A stretch of 53,185 nucleotides of DNA, taken from IMG/VR virus record IMGVR_UViG_3300046740_000679, positions 1 through 53,185 of that record, one strand, 5' to 3'. The DNA comes from a virus. The notes under the pieces were generated by a model. That model ran no database searches, had not been told where the DNA came from, and saw nothing but the letters and a program-made list of their open reading frames with translations. Made by a program: the position numbers and the translations under genes. Shown in pieces: positions 1-6,305 of the stretch (position 1 is its first letter; every line of letters starts with the position of its first letter).

Positions 1-127
1 GAAGCGAGGCTATCGAGGCGGCCAGCGAGTCGCTGTTCGGCCTGAGAGAGCTCGTCCAAGGTGTCATCCGGTGTATCGGCCCCGGAGTAGTGAAGCTTCC
101 GGTCGGCCAGGGTGCGCACCCGGTCGC
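1..127. repeat. Terminal direct repeat, left copy (assembly circularisation overlap)
   Basis: Bases 1-127 are identical to bases 53059-53185. The repeat lies inside the terminase genes: the small-subunit reading frame runs off base 1 and continues without a break at 53058 and below. The exact length of 127 matches a common maximum assembler k-mer, so this most likely shows that the contig is circular, not that the virion carries a 127-bp terminal repeat. Confidence 0.95.
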
Positions 128-518
128 TCGCCTTCAGCGCGAGATCGGCGAAGGCGTCGGCTACGAGGAGCGCGGCGCGAAGGCCTTCGGGGTCCTTCCG
201 GCCGTCGGCCTTGGCGACCTTGTCGAGCGCTTCGCAGGCTTGCGTATGCAGGCGGCTCGCGAGCTTCTCGACGCGGCGCTGCTCACGCGTCAGGCGATCG
301 AGATCGTTGAGGACGGTGGCGGTGAGCTTCTCGCGGACGACGGCCTTCGCGACGTCGGCGCGCTCGACCTTGGTGCGCGAGAGCAGCCGCTGCACGGCCT
401 TGTAGCTCGCCGTTACGCCGTGCGTCTCAAACAACCATTGGGACACGTCGCGGGTCGACGCGCCCGAGGCTGCTTTTTCGAGGATCGCGGGTTCGAGGTT
501 GGGAGGGATGGCGGCCAT
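1..518 (-). CDS. Terminase small subunit (TerS), 5' part; the 3' end lies at the other end of the window
   Basis: This is the predicted DNA-recognition subunit of the packaging motor. ATG is at 518-516 (protein begins MAAIPPNLEPAILEKAASGA). The frame is open to base 1 and, after circular closure, continues from 53058 to a stop at 52992, giving roughly 190 residues. An N-terminal helix-turn-helix-like stretch (around GASTRDVSQWLFETHGVTAS) is followed by a long charged helical region, as in many TerS proteins. The function rests mainly on position directly upstream of, and overlapping, the large terminase; sequence alone is weak. It follows the Acb2-like gene by 30 bases. No clear Shine-Dalgarno is visible before the start. 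Confidence 0.65.
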   Translation of the reverse strand, partial: MAAIPPNLEPAILEKAASGASTRDVSQWLFETHGVTASYKAVQRLLSRTKVERADVAKAVVREKLTATVLNDLDRLTREQRRVEKLASRLHTQACEALDKVAKADGRKDPEGLRAALLVADAFADLALKASDRVRTLADRKLHYSGADTPDDTLDELSQAEQRLAGRLDSLA

Positions 519-548
519 TGGGACGGGGGCGGACGCCGTGGGACGGGG

Positions 549-794
549 CTATCCGATTGCCTGCCCGACGCGCATCGCGCCGAGCGTGCCGGATCGCTCG
601 GGCGCGACGGCGGCCTTGTTCGCCCACATGAGGGCCTGCTCGAGATTCGTCAGCGCGAGGGCCTTCTCGCGGCTACCGTGGAGCGCGTCGAGCGCCTCGC
701 GGAAGTCCTTCGCCTTCGACCGAAAGACGTCGATGGCGGTCAGCTGGTTCTCGGTCGGCTCGTGGTAGTCGAACGCGTCGAAGGCTTCGGTCAT
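549..794 (-). CDS. Acb2-like (DUF7681, Acb2/Tad1 hairpin) putative anti-CBASS protein
   Basis: 81 residues. The protein reads as a compact helical hairpin: an N-terminal DYHEPT segment (10-14), a charged helix with RSKAKDF (25-31), and the signature SREKALALTNLEQALMWANK (41-60), which closely fits the C-terminal helix of the Acb2 family as I recall it. Acb2 proteins of phages form small oligomers that sequester cyclic di- and trinucleotides made by CBASS cyclases, so Cap effectors are not activated. Tyr10 and Lys27/Lys29 lie where the family has conserved Tyr and Lys. The chosen start is ATG 794; an in-frame ATG at 854 would add a Cys-rich leader (CSPGCYNDDCPH) and cannot be excluded. It sits next to the terminase, at the end of the accessory arm. 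About 200 bases upstream hold no convincing separate gene. Confidence 0.75.
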   Translation of the reverse strand: MTEAFDAFDYHEPTENQLTAIDVFRSKAKDFREALDALHGSREKALALTNLEQALMWANKAAVAPERSGTLGAMRVGQAIG

Positions 795-999
795 GGTCGT
801 CTCTCGCTTCGCGTGCGGGCAGTCGTCGTTGTAGCAACCGGGCGAGCAACGCATTGGCAGCCCTCGAAGAGTGACGGTGCCGGTGTGGGGGGCCAGCGTT
901 CCCGTAATCCGTTGCGGCTCGCATCCGAGGCCCCACCGGCCGCGTTTTGGGTATTCCGTGATCGAGACGGGGCGTCCCCTCGTCTCCGTTGGCGTGACG

Positions 1000-1212
1000 T
1001 TATTCGACGCTGAAAACAGTCCGCACCGCGACGCGTCCGCCCCCGCATCCTTTGCAGGCGCCGGGGACGTCGACATTCACGACGGCTTGGTCGGAGGCGT
1101 CGGCGCGGGCCTCGTTCGCGCGGCCTCGGAGCTCCAACGGGTTCGCGACGTCTGCCCCGCAATCGCGGCAGCTTCCCGTCACGCGCAGTCCGAAGCCGAC
1201 GTCTACGCCCAC
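1000..1212 (-). CDS. Small putative zinc-ribbon protein
   Basis: About 70 residues with two Cys pairs, SCRDCG and GACKGCGGG, spaced as in a zinc ribbon; the function is unknown. The start is uncertain: GTG 1212 is used because the conserved-looking part begins there, but ATG 1299 in the same frame would add an N-terminal extension, and neither has a good ribosome binding site. It lies between a coiled-coil protein gene and the Acb2-like gene. Real coding is likely from the paired cysteines and the absence of a better frame, but this is a modest call. Confidence 0.4.
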   Translation of the reverse strand: MGVDVGFGLRVTGSCRDCGADVANPLELRGRANEARADASDQAVVNVDVPGACKGCGGGRVAVRTVFSVE

Positions 1213-1324
1213 ACCGGCACCGTAGCAGGAGGGGCCGCATCGCGCTTCTGCGCGCGGGCCCTTACGGTGACCTGTTGAGAACGCCCCAAGGTGGAACATC
1301 GTGGAACACGCAAAGCGCAGCGCC

Positions 1325-1720
1325 TCACGCGATGAGCCGCAATTGTGAGCACTTTTTCGTGAGGTACCGAACCTCGTTTCGCGTCGTCCCGATCTCGCGC
1401 GCGAGTACTTCGTCCGCCTGCGTGAGCCCGTCGAGCCGGTCCTCGAGCTTCTCGACGCGATCGCTGAGCTCTTCGAGCTTGTCGGTGAAGAGCCCCGGCC
1501 ACGCGAGCTTGAGCGCGCGGAGGCCGACGAGGAAGCGCGGCTTTGGTCCCGCGCTGACGTTCTGAAGGAGACCGCCACCGGCATCGGCGTCGAGCTTCTT
1601 GAGGCGGCGCCACATGCGCTTGCGATGCCACTTCGCGAGCCGCGCGACGTAGCCGAGCGTGACGAGCTCGTCGACGTCCGCCGCGAGTGAGCGCGCCGCG
1701 GGAGGAGTGGGCGCTTTCAT
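1325..1720 (-). CDS. Hypothetical protein with coiled coil
   Basis: 131 residues. A basic N-terminal half (WHRKRMWRRLKKL, about 40-52) is followed by a heptad-patterned coiled coil (FTDKLEELSDRVEKLEDRLD, about 86-105) and a Lys/Arg-containing tail. No family is recognised. Its ATG overlaps the stop of the preceding gene as ATGA (1720-1717), so it is translated with it. The basic surface plus coiled coil suggests a nucleic-acid- or protein-binding oligomer; that is only inference. Confidence 0.6.
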   Translation of the reverse strand: MKAPTPPAARSLAADVDELVTLGYVARLAKWHRKRMWRRLKKLDADAGGGLLQNVSAGPKPRFLVGLRALKLAWPGLFTDKLEELSDRVEKLEDRLDGLTQADEVLAREIGTTRNEVRYLTKKCSQLRLIA

Positions 1721-2487
1721 CCTGCCCCCCGCGAAAGCATCGTGAGCCGATCGAGCTGCGCTTCGAGGTTGGCGCGTCGCTGGCGTCGCTTCTCGTCGGC
1801 GAGCGGGCCGTACTGCCAATCGAGCCGCTGTTGCCGCACGTCCTCGTAGGCGCGCAGGGCTTTGACGAGACGACGATCGGCGGCGTGCGCGACGCGCGTG
1901 AACCACTTCGGGAGCCACACCATCCAGCGGGCGTCGTCGGCGTCCTTCTGCTCGCCGGACATGTTCGAGCGCTTCGCGTCCCATCGCTCGAACGCGGCTA
2001 CGGCGATCTTCTCGAGAAAGCCCAGAAGAGCGTCGGTGGTCGGTTCGGGCGCTGCCTCAACGTCGAACGCTTCGTCGGCGCGCGCAAGAGACGTGACGTA
2101 CTGATCGGCGACATCGGGGACTTCGAGCGCGAGCCCTAGCAGGCCAACATTGCTCCCTTCGCGGCGGAACGCTTGCCAAAGCCGCGATGAGCCGAAGGGC
2201 GTCTCGTATGCATAACTGCGATGCTCGAAACCGAGACCGATGGTGTAACGCGACGGCGTGTCGATCATACCGAGTGTCAGTTCGACCATGCGCACGTTCT
2301 CGATCGATTCCGAATGCGATTGCTGAAGGCGCGCGAGGTGAAGCCGTGCGACTGCCGCATCGTCCCAGCCCCCTGCGCCTCCACCGTTCCTCATGTCTTG
2401 GGCGCGCACGCCAAGCCCGCTAATGAAGTATTCCGCGAGCTCGCACTCGGCGTGCGCGAGCGGGTTCATCTCTACGACGTTCGACAT
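1717..2487 (-). CDS. Hypothetical protein, 256 residues
   Basis: No recognised family. The start at ATG 2487 (MSNVVEMNPLAHAECELAEY) is supported by a GGGAG motif just upstream; a longer in-frame start exists at 2526. The protein is soluble and mixed alpha/beta in look, with a basic C-terminal helix (QYGPLADEKRRQRRANLEAQ). It is coupled by an ATGA overlap to the coiled-coil gene downstream. Position in the accessory arm, between an AcrVA2-like gene and an Acb2-like gene, makes it a candidate counter-defence gene, but nothing in the sequence shows that directly. Confidence 0.6.
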   Translation of the reverse strand: MSNVVEMNPLAHAECELAEYFISGLGVRAQDMRNGGGAGGWDDAAVARLHLARLQQSHSESIENVRMVELTLGMIDTPSRYTIGLGFEHRSYAYETPFGSSRLWQAFRREGSNVGLLGLALEVPDVADQYVTSLARADEAFDVEAAPEPTTDALLGFLEKIAVAAFERWDAKRSNMSGEQKDADDARWMVWLPKWFTRVAHAADRRLVKALRAYEDVRQQRLDWQYGPLADEKRRQRRANLEAQLDRLTMLSRGAG

Positions 2488-2535
2488 GTTCGTTTCTCCC
2501 GAGAGCGCGGCCCGCGCGCCCTGCACGTCCGTTGG

Positions 2536-2727
2536 TCAACCCTCGAAGCTCGAACCCGATCGCCGTGCGACGACGCGTCGCCGGCCATTGTTGCACCTTG
2601 CATGTATTGGCGTGCCCGTGCACGTCTCATCCTCGCGACGCGCGTCGGGCGAGAGCGCTCCGCGCAGGCGCGCACACTCTTGCTGGTCGCGCATTACCTG
2701 AGCGCGGATGTCGGCGGGCCAGGTCAT
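2536..2727 (-). CDS. Small hypothetical protein, 63 residues
   Basis: Begins MTWPADIRAQVMRDQQECAR. Its ATG overlaps the stop of the preceding gene as ATGA (2727-2724), the same arrangement as nearly all genes in this arm, which is the main support for it. The N-terminal half looks helical; the C-terminal half is Arg-rich and may be partly out-of-frame noise. No function can be assigned. Confidence 0.4.
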   Translation of the reverse strand: MTWPADIRAQVMRDQQECARLRGALSPDARREDETCTGTPIHARCNNGRRRVVARRSGSSFEG

Positions 2728-3701
2728 TGGCTCTTCGGCCCGACGGAGTACGGCCGCGCAAGGATCGGCGCGCCTTCGGGACCGCGCCAGTACGGCTCAA
2801 TCCAGACGACCTTTCGTCCCGCCCGCCCGATGCCAACGACTTGCCGCTTTATATGTCCACGCACCAGCGTTTGCACCGATGGAGCCGATCGATCGCCGGA
2901 GCGCGCGTCCGTGCGGACCGCTTCGGTGACATCTATCGAGAGGGGCCTCCCGATTACAATCGAACGATGCGGCGGGGGCTCCTTGCGAAGTTGCTTCCCC
3001 GCTTTGCTGAATGCCGATCCGTGAGTCCAGTGGGTCGTATGCTGCATCGTGTAGAGCAGTCCAACGACAGCGCGTTTGACCAGTTCGCGTATTCGCGTGT
3101 CAGACGCACACTCGCCCTTGTCGTCGGCCGTCTTCGCCATCGATTCTAGATCTTTGGAATGATCGCGCGTGCCCGCGAAGAGCAATGCGCTCAGTCCCAT
3201 GGGCTCGTAGCTCCACAGGGCCGTCGCGTTGCTGTCGTCCGCAGGGGAGATCGCGATCCACGCGCCATTCGTCAGTGGCGGATGCCCGGGTCGACGATCT
3301 GGTACTCCGTCGAACTGGCCCAACATCGCAAAGCCGTACTCGGTGCCGTCTTCTCCAATAAGCAATCCCGGCGGAAGGCGCACCGCGAAAGCCGGCCAAG
3401 GCACGCGCAAATCATCTGAGGCGTCGGCGCTGAGTTTGGTCTGCGCCATTGCAGCGAAGTATTTTGCGTCGGCCTCGATAATCCTGCATCCGCCGTCGAC
3501 CCACTTGGCAGCCCAGAGCAAGCCCTTTTGAACGTCGGTGCGGACGATCGGCGCACCGCCATTGGTATGCGCCATCGCATCGCCTTTCGCGATCAGGTCC
3601 AACGTAATCTTCTCGAGCGCGGCGAAGTCCGACTTCGAATACCGATATGTCTCATTCCAGAGCTGGGCCCCGGAGGCATGATTCAGCGCCTCGATCTTCA
3701 T
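2724..3701 (-). CDS. AcrVA2-like phage protein (putative anti-CRISPR family)
   Basis: 325 residues, starting at ATG 3701 (MKIEALNHASGAQLWNETYR), which overlaps the RusA stop as ATGA. The central part has the pattern WPAFAVRLPPGLL, then FAMLGQFDG and GAWIAISP, followed by a helix (ELVKRAVVGLLYTMQH). The C-terminus reads VRGHIKRQVVGIGRAGRK then WIEPYWRGPEGAPILARPY. This layout, with a 'P-W-x-x-x-V' sheet region, a helical middle and a C-terminal 'RGH...R..W.P' tail, resembles AcrVA2, the phage protein that blocks Cas12a biogenesis, and its wider family. The family match is from memory and not from an alignment. Many homologues occur where no Cas12a is known, so the target here is open. Confidence 0.45.
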   Translation of the reverse strand: MKIEALNHASGAQLWNETYRYSKSDFAALEKITLDLIAKGDAMAHTNGGAPIVRTDVQKGLLWAAKWVDGGCRIIEADAKYFAAMAQTKLSADASDDLRVPWPAFAVRLPPGLLIGEDGTEYGFAMLGQFDGVPDRRPGHPPLTNGAWIAISPADDSNATALWSYEPMGLSALLFAGTRDHSKDLESMAKTADDKGECASDTRIRELVKRAVVGLLYTMQHTTHWTHGSAFSKAGKQLRKEPPPHRSIVIGRPLSIDVTEAVRTDARSGDRSAPSVQTLVRGHIKRQVVGIGRAGRKVVWIEPYWRGPEGAPILARPYSVGPKSQ

Positions 3702-4187
3702 CGCGTCCTCGTCGGCTTCACATCCCACTTCCCAGTCGCCATCAGCTTCTTCACGTCGCCCGTAACGCGCCCGATCTCGATCGGCGCAGGCAACGCAGCT
3801 TCGATCTCCCTCACCTCAACTTCGACGCGCGGCCTCTCCCGATCGACGGCGCCGTACACGAGCAGCGCGTCGATCTGCGAGTCGTCTCGAAAGACGGCGC
3901 CGTTCATGGCGTCCTCGATCGCCTTCGCGATGTTCGAGAGATCGCGCGCTCGCTTGTCGTGCCAGAAGACGTGGAGCGTCAGCGCGTAGCGCGCCGTCGG
4001 CGTCGTCTTCCATCGCTGCGCGTTCATCGCCGTATTCGCGAACCACTGCACGCGATCGCGATACGCCGAAGAGCGGCCAGGCGTCCGGCCGCGGGGTGAC
4101 CCGCTTGCCGTTCGCGAGCACGCGCGTTTCGACGCGTGCACGCTCGAGCGGGACGGGCGGCCCTTGGACGATGAAGAAGAGCCTCAT
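3698..4187 (-). pseudogene. rusA: RusA-like Holliday-junction resolvase, split by a +1 frameshift
   Basis: The N-terminus (ATG 4187; MRLFFIVQGPPVPLERARVE, to about NGKRVTP) is in one frame, and the rest (RTPGRSSAYRDRVQWFANTA, then RDLSNIAKAIEDAMNGAVF and RDDSQI) is in the frame one base later. Joined near the C4 run at 4096-4093 they give a normal RusA of about 160 residues; neither half alone is complete. RusA cuts Holliday junctions during phage replication and recombination. The usual D-x-D-N catalytic motif reads D-L-S-N here, so one acidic residue is changed as well. The shift could be a sequencing or assembly error in the C4 run, a real mutation, or less likely +1 recoding. Both ends keep the ATGA couplings to their neighbours. 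Confidence 0.75.
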
Positions 4188-4390
4188 CGCTTCACCGCTC
4201 GAATGCGGCACCGGCCGCAGGCGCACGCGCGCGGGTGAAGGCGACGGCAGATCGTGCAGAGGTGATCGTTGATACGGAATGCCGTCCACCGACACATGAA
4301 CGGGGCCATCAGGTGCACGCACGCTGGCATGCCGTCTTCGCGAATGAAGTGCGCCGCCCCTTTGGCCGGGAGCTTTGACATCCACGTCAC
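4184..4390 (-). CDS. Small Cys-rich protein
   Basis: 68 residues. GTG 4390 overlaps the upstream stop as GTGA and has GGGAG about eight bases upstream; ATG 4381 is an alternative. Cysteines occur in the second half (CTICRRLHPRACACGRC), consistent with a small zinc-binding fold. It overlaps the RusA start by ATGA. No function recognised. Confidence 0.5.
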   Translation of the reverse strand: MTWMSKLPAKGAAHFIREDGMPACVHLMAPFMCRWTAFRINDHLCTICRRLHPRACACGRCRIRAVKR

Positions 4391-4500
4391 GATCCAAACT
4401 CCCGGCGCGCCTTCAGCCGCCACGTGATGCCTTCGAGCCAAAGCGCGCGGATGACCGCCTCGTGAAGCCAGAGTGCGGCGAGCCCTCGAACGCCGGTCAC
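4387..4500 (-). CDS. Very small hypothetical protein, 37 residues
   Basis: Begins GTG 4500 (VTGVRGLAALWLHEAVIRAL) and is joined to both neighbours by GTGA overlaps (4500-4497 and 4390-4387). This coupling is the only real evidence; the peptide is a basic amphipathic helix. No function. Confidence 0.4.
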   Translation of the reverse strand: MTGVRGLAALWLHEAVIRALWLEGITWRLKARREFGS

Positions 4501-4664
4501 GCGACCCTCGCGATCATTCGAACGACGATCTTCGCGTGCACGTCGACGGGAAAGATCCCGTGCCTCGCCCAACGCTGACGCGCGATCAGGCGCGCATCGA
4601 TCTCGTCGACGGCTTCGACGAAGATCCGCTCACCGCTCGACGCGCGCACTTGGTAGCGGCTCAC
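4497..4664 (-). CDS. Small hypothetical protein, 55 residues
   Basis: GTG 4664 overlaps the stop of the DnaA-like gene (GTGA). The protein (VSRYQVRASSGERIFVEAVD, then EIDARLIARQRWARHGIFPVDV) reads as a short alpha/beta unit like many phage 'sensor' or helper proteins, but no family is recognised. Confidence 0.5.
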   Translation of the reverse strand: MSRYQVRASSGERIFVEAVDEIDARLIARQRWARHGIFPVDVHAKIVVRMIARVA

Positions 4665-4978
4665 GCGCTCTTCTCCATCGGCATCTCGGCGTTCAGCTCG
4701 ACCTGACGCAAAGCAATGCCGCGCATCACCGTCGCGTGGTCTCGTTCGAAGATGCGCCCGATCTCCGGAAAGCTGATCGGATGCATCGAGTCGTGGACGA
4801 CGTTCCAAAGCTCGTAGCGCGCGGCCGTCGCGAGCGGGCAGTGCGTGCGACTCAGGAGATCGCGAATCAGCACGCGACGGCGCGTGGCGACGCCGCTCAT
4901 CAGATCGAGCAAGCCGAGCTCGGCGACGTTCCGAAGAACACGTTCGATGGATGCGTCGTCGTAGCGGGTTCGGATCAT
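4661..4978 (-). CDS. DnaA domain-IV-like DNA-binding protein
   Basis: 105 residues, starting at ATG 4978 with an ATGA overlap to the gene before it. Residues 66-92 (HPISFPEIGRIFERDHATVM) match the C-terminal DNA-binding domain of the initiator DnaA, whose signature is '..PEIGR.F..RDH.TV'. No AAA+ ATPase part is present; the protein is only as long as domain IV plus a short N-terminal helix. A free DnaA domain IV could bind DnaA boxes, helping or blocking initiation on phage or host DNA. It lies directly downstream of the replication initiator, with one small gene between. The domain call is good; the role is inferred. Confidence 0.7.
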   Translation of the reverse strand: MIRTRYDDASIERVLRNVAELGLLDLMSGVATRRRVLIRDLLSRTHCPLATAARYELWNVVHDSMHPISFPEIGRIFERDHATVMRGIALRQVELNAEMPMEKSA

Positions 4979-5286
4979 GCTCGCCTCGCTTTCTTCGGTC
5001 GTGTGTCCGTTTGGAATTCCTGCACGCGTTGCTGCGCGCGCCGCCGTTCGTTCTCCTTGCAGCGGTCGCAGCGCGTCTCGCCGGGCTTCGCGGTCGCGTT
5101 GCAGAAGACCTTCGCGCCGGCGATGAAGAACACGCCGCCGCAGAACGACGGCCGACCCACGAACGCGGGCTTCGGGAGCGGGAGCGGCTTCGTCGTGCCG
5201 ACGTTCTCAGCCGCGCACGCGTTGCACGGGCACGTGCACTCTCCGGGGGTGAAGAGGCACACGCAGTCTTCGCGATCGCAGCTCAC
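4975..5286 (-). CDS. Cys-rich zinc-binding protein
   Basis: 103 residues with about a dozen cysteines in clusters: CDREDCVC and CTCPCNAC near the N-terminus, then CNATAKPGETRCDRC near residue 75. The C-terminus is strongly basic (RRRAQQRVQ, RPKKARRA). The layout suggests one or two treble-clef or zinc-ribbon units with a nucleic-acid-binding tail. It is coupled to the initiator gene upstream (overlap 5286-5283) and to the DnaA-like gene downstream (ATGA). Confidence 0.55.
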   Translation of the reverse strand: MSCDREDCVCLFTPGECTCPCNACAAENVGTTKPLPLPKPAFVGRPSFCGGVFFIAGAKVFCNATAKPGETRCDRCKENERRRAQQRVQEFQTDTRPKKARRA

Positions 5287-6305
5287 GACGAGACCGCCTT
5301 CGGCGCGAAGATGTTCGCGACGCTCGCGAGCGCGGCTGCGCGCTCCTCGGCGGTGAGCGGCTTCTCGCGCGGCGGAAGCTTCGCCTCGGCGTGGTACGGG
5401 CGCACCGCATCGGCGTCCGCACGCTCTTCACGCGTCGACTCGGGTGTGCGGCATCCGGAGTCGAGCCAGTCGACGAACTTGAACACGTTCCGGGTGCGCT
5501 CGCGGTGCGCGACGCCGAAGGCCTTCGCCTTGGCGCGCGTCCACGTCGCCCGAGCACGCTGCTCGTCCGGCCCGCCGCGGGGGGGGCCGTGCGTGTCGAT
5601 CGCGTCGAGCAACGTTCGGAAGGTGCCTTTGCGGGGCACGGTGGGGCGCACGCCGCAGCCTTCGAACATGCCAGCGGCCCACTGGTCCGCGAGCTCGTAG
5701 TCGCCCATGGGATCGGGCGGTGACGACGTGCGCGCGACGGGGGCGAGCTCGTGGATTCCGGACGGCTTGTCCGTCACCTCGTCGGGGCCCTCTCCCCTTT
5801 CTGATCTGATCTGATCTGATCTAGAAGTGACAGATAGCGTGACGTCGCGTGACGAAGGGTCGGGGGTCTCGTCACGCCTATTGTCACGTTTCGTGACCGA
5901 TGGCGTGACGTCGGGCGTGACAGGTAGCGTGACGGGAATCGCCTCTTCCTTCGCCTCGAGGAGCGCGCGGGCCGTCTCGCGTGACTTCCGCTGGCGCGCC
6001 GGATCGGACGCGCTCGCGCTCTGCATCTCGATGTGGTTCGGGATGAGCAGCGCCCCCTTCTCGGGGAGGAAACGCACCCGCCCGTCGTCGATGAGCTCCT
6101 GAAGGGGAGCTGCGATCTTGTCCCAATCCGCGCGCACGGCGACGGCGACGCCGCGCAGGCCGTTCTTCCCGACGCGAAGGATTCCGGCGCGATCGACGTA
6201 GCGCGCGAGGTAGACGCAGAGCGTTCGCGCTTCGTACGACAGACCGAGGAAGTCGATCGTGTCGCGCGTGTAGACCTTGATGAAGGGCTCGTCTTCGTAG
6301 CGCAT
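5283..6305 (-). CDS. Replication initiator-like protein (lambda O / RepA type, winged helix)
   Basis: 340 residues. The N-terminal ~100 residues (DEPFIKVYTRDTIDFLGLSY, LCVYLARYVDRAGIL, PLQELIDDGRVRFLPEKGAL) read as a winged helix of the kind found in phage replication initiators. A low-complexity middle rich in 'VT' and 'SV' (about 122-165) is encoded by repeated CGTGAC motifs, and a helical C-terminal part (from about 210) could contact a helicase. The gene order initiator, DnaA-like and RusA is a replication module. Lambda O likewise carries the origin in the middle of its gene. The start is ATG 6305, with TGATG coupling to the DUF5131 stop. No primase or helicase gene is recognised elsewhere, so host enzymes are probably recruited. 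Confidence 0.55.
   Translation of the reverse strand: MRYEDEPFIKVYTRDTIDFLGLSYEARTLCVYLARYVDRAGILRVGKNGLRGVAVAVRADWDKIAAPLQELIDDGRVRFLPEKGALLIPNHIEMQSASASDPARQRKSRETARALLEAKEEAIPVTLPVTPDVTPSVTKRDNRRDETPDPSSRDVTLSVTSRSDQIRSERGEGPDEVTDKPSGIHELAPVARTSSPPDPMGDYELADQWAAGMFEGCGVRPTVPRKGTFRTLLDAIDTHGPPRGGPDEQRARATWTRAKAKAFGVAHRERTRNVFKFVDWLDSGCRTPESTREERADADAVRPYHAEAKLPPREKPLTAEERAAALASVANIFAPKAVSS
5801..5935. other. Candidate replication origin: iteron-like GTGAC/GTCAC cluster with CTGAT repeats
   Basis: Within the initiator gene, CTGAT is repeated four times in tandem (5801-5820). It is followed by nine GTGAC or GTCAC motifs in about 107 bases: 5827, 5839, 5849, 5871, 5883, 5893, 5905, 5917 and 5929. 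Two 18-base copies, GTGACAGATAGCGTGACG (5827-5844) and GTGACAGGTAGCGTGACG (5917-5934), differ at one base. Spacing of about 10-12 bases puts several motifs on one face of the helix, as in iteron origins. The location in the middle of an initiator gene mirrors lambda ori in O. Confidence 0.5.

Noticed and set aside
1-127. Physical direct terminal repeats of the virion
   Set aside because: A 127-base exact repeat equals a common assembler k-mer and the genes run through it; circular closure explains it more simply.
90-1013. 307-codon plus-strand open frame antisense to TerS and the Acb2-like gene
   Set aside because: The antisense minus-strand genes have recognisable products and normal coupling; the plus-strand protein has no family features.
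5801-5935. CRISPR array
   Set aside because: The repeats are short, mixed in orientation and not separated by uniform spacers; an iteron array fits better. No CRISPR array was seen elsewhere.
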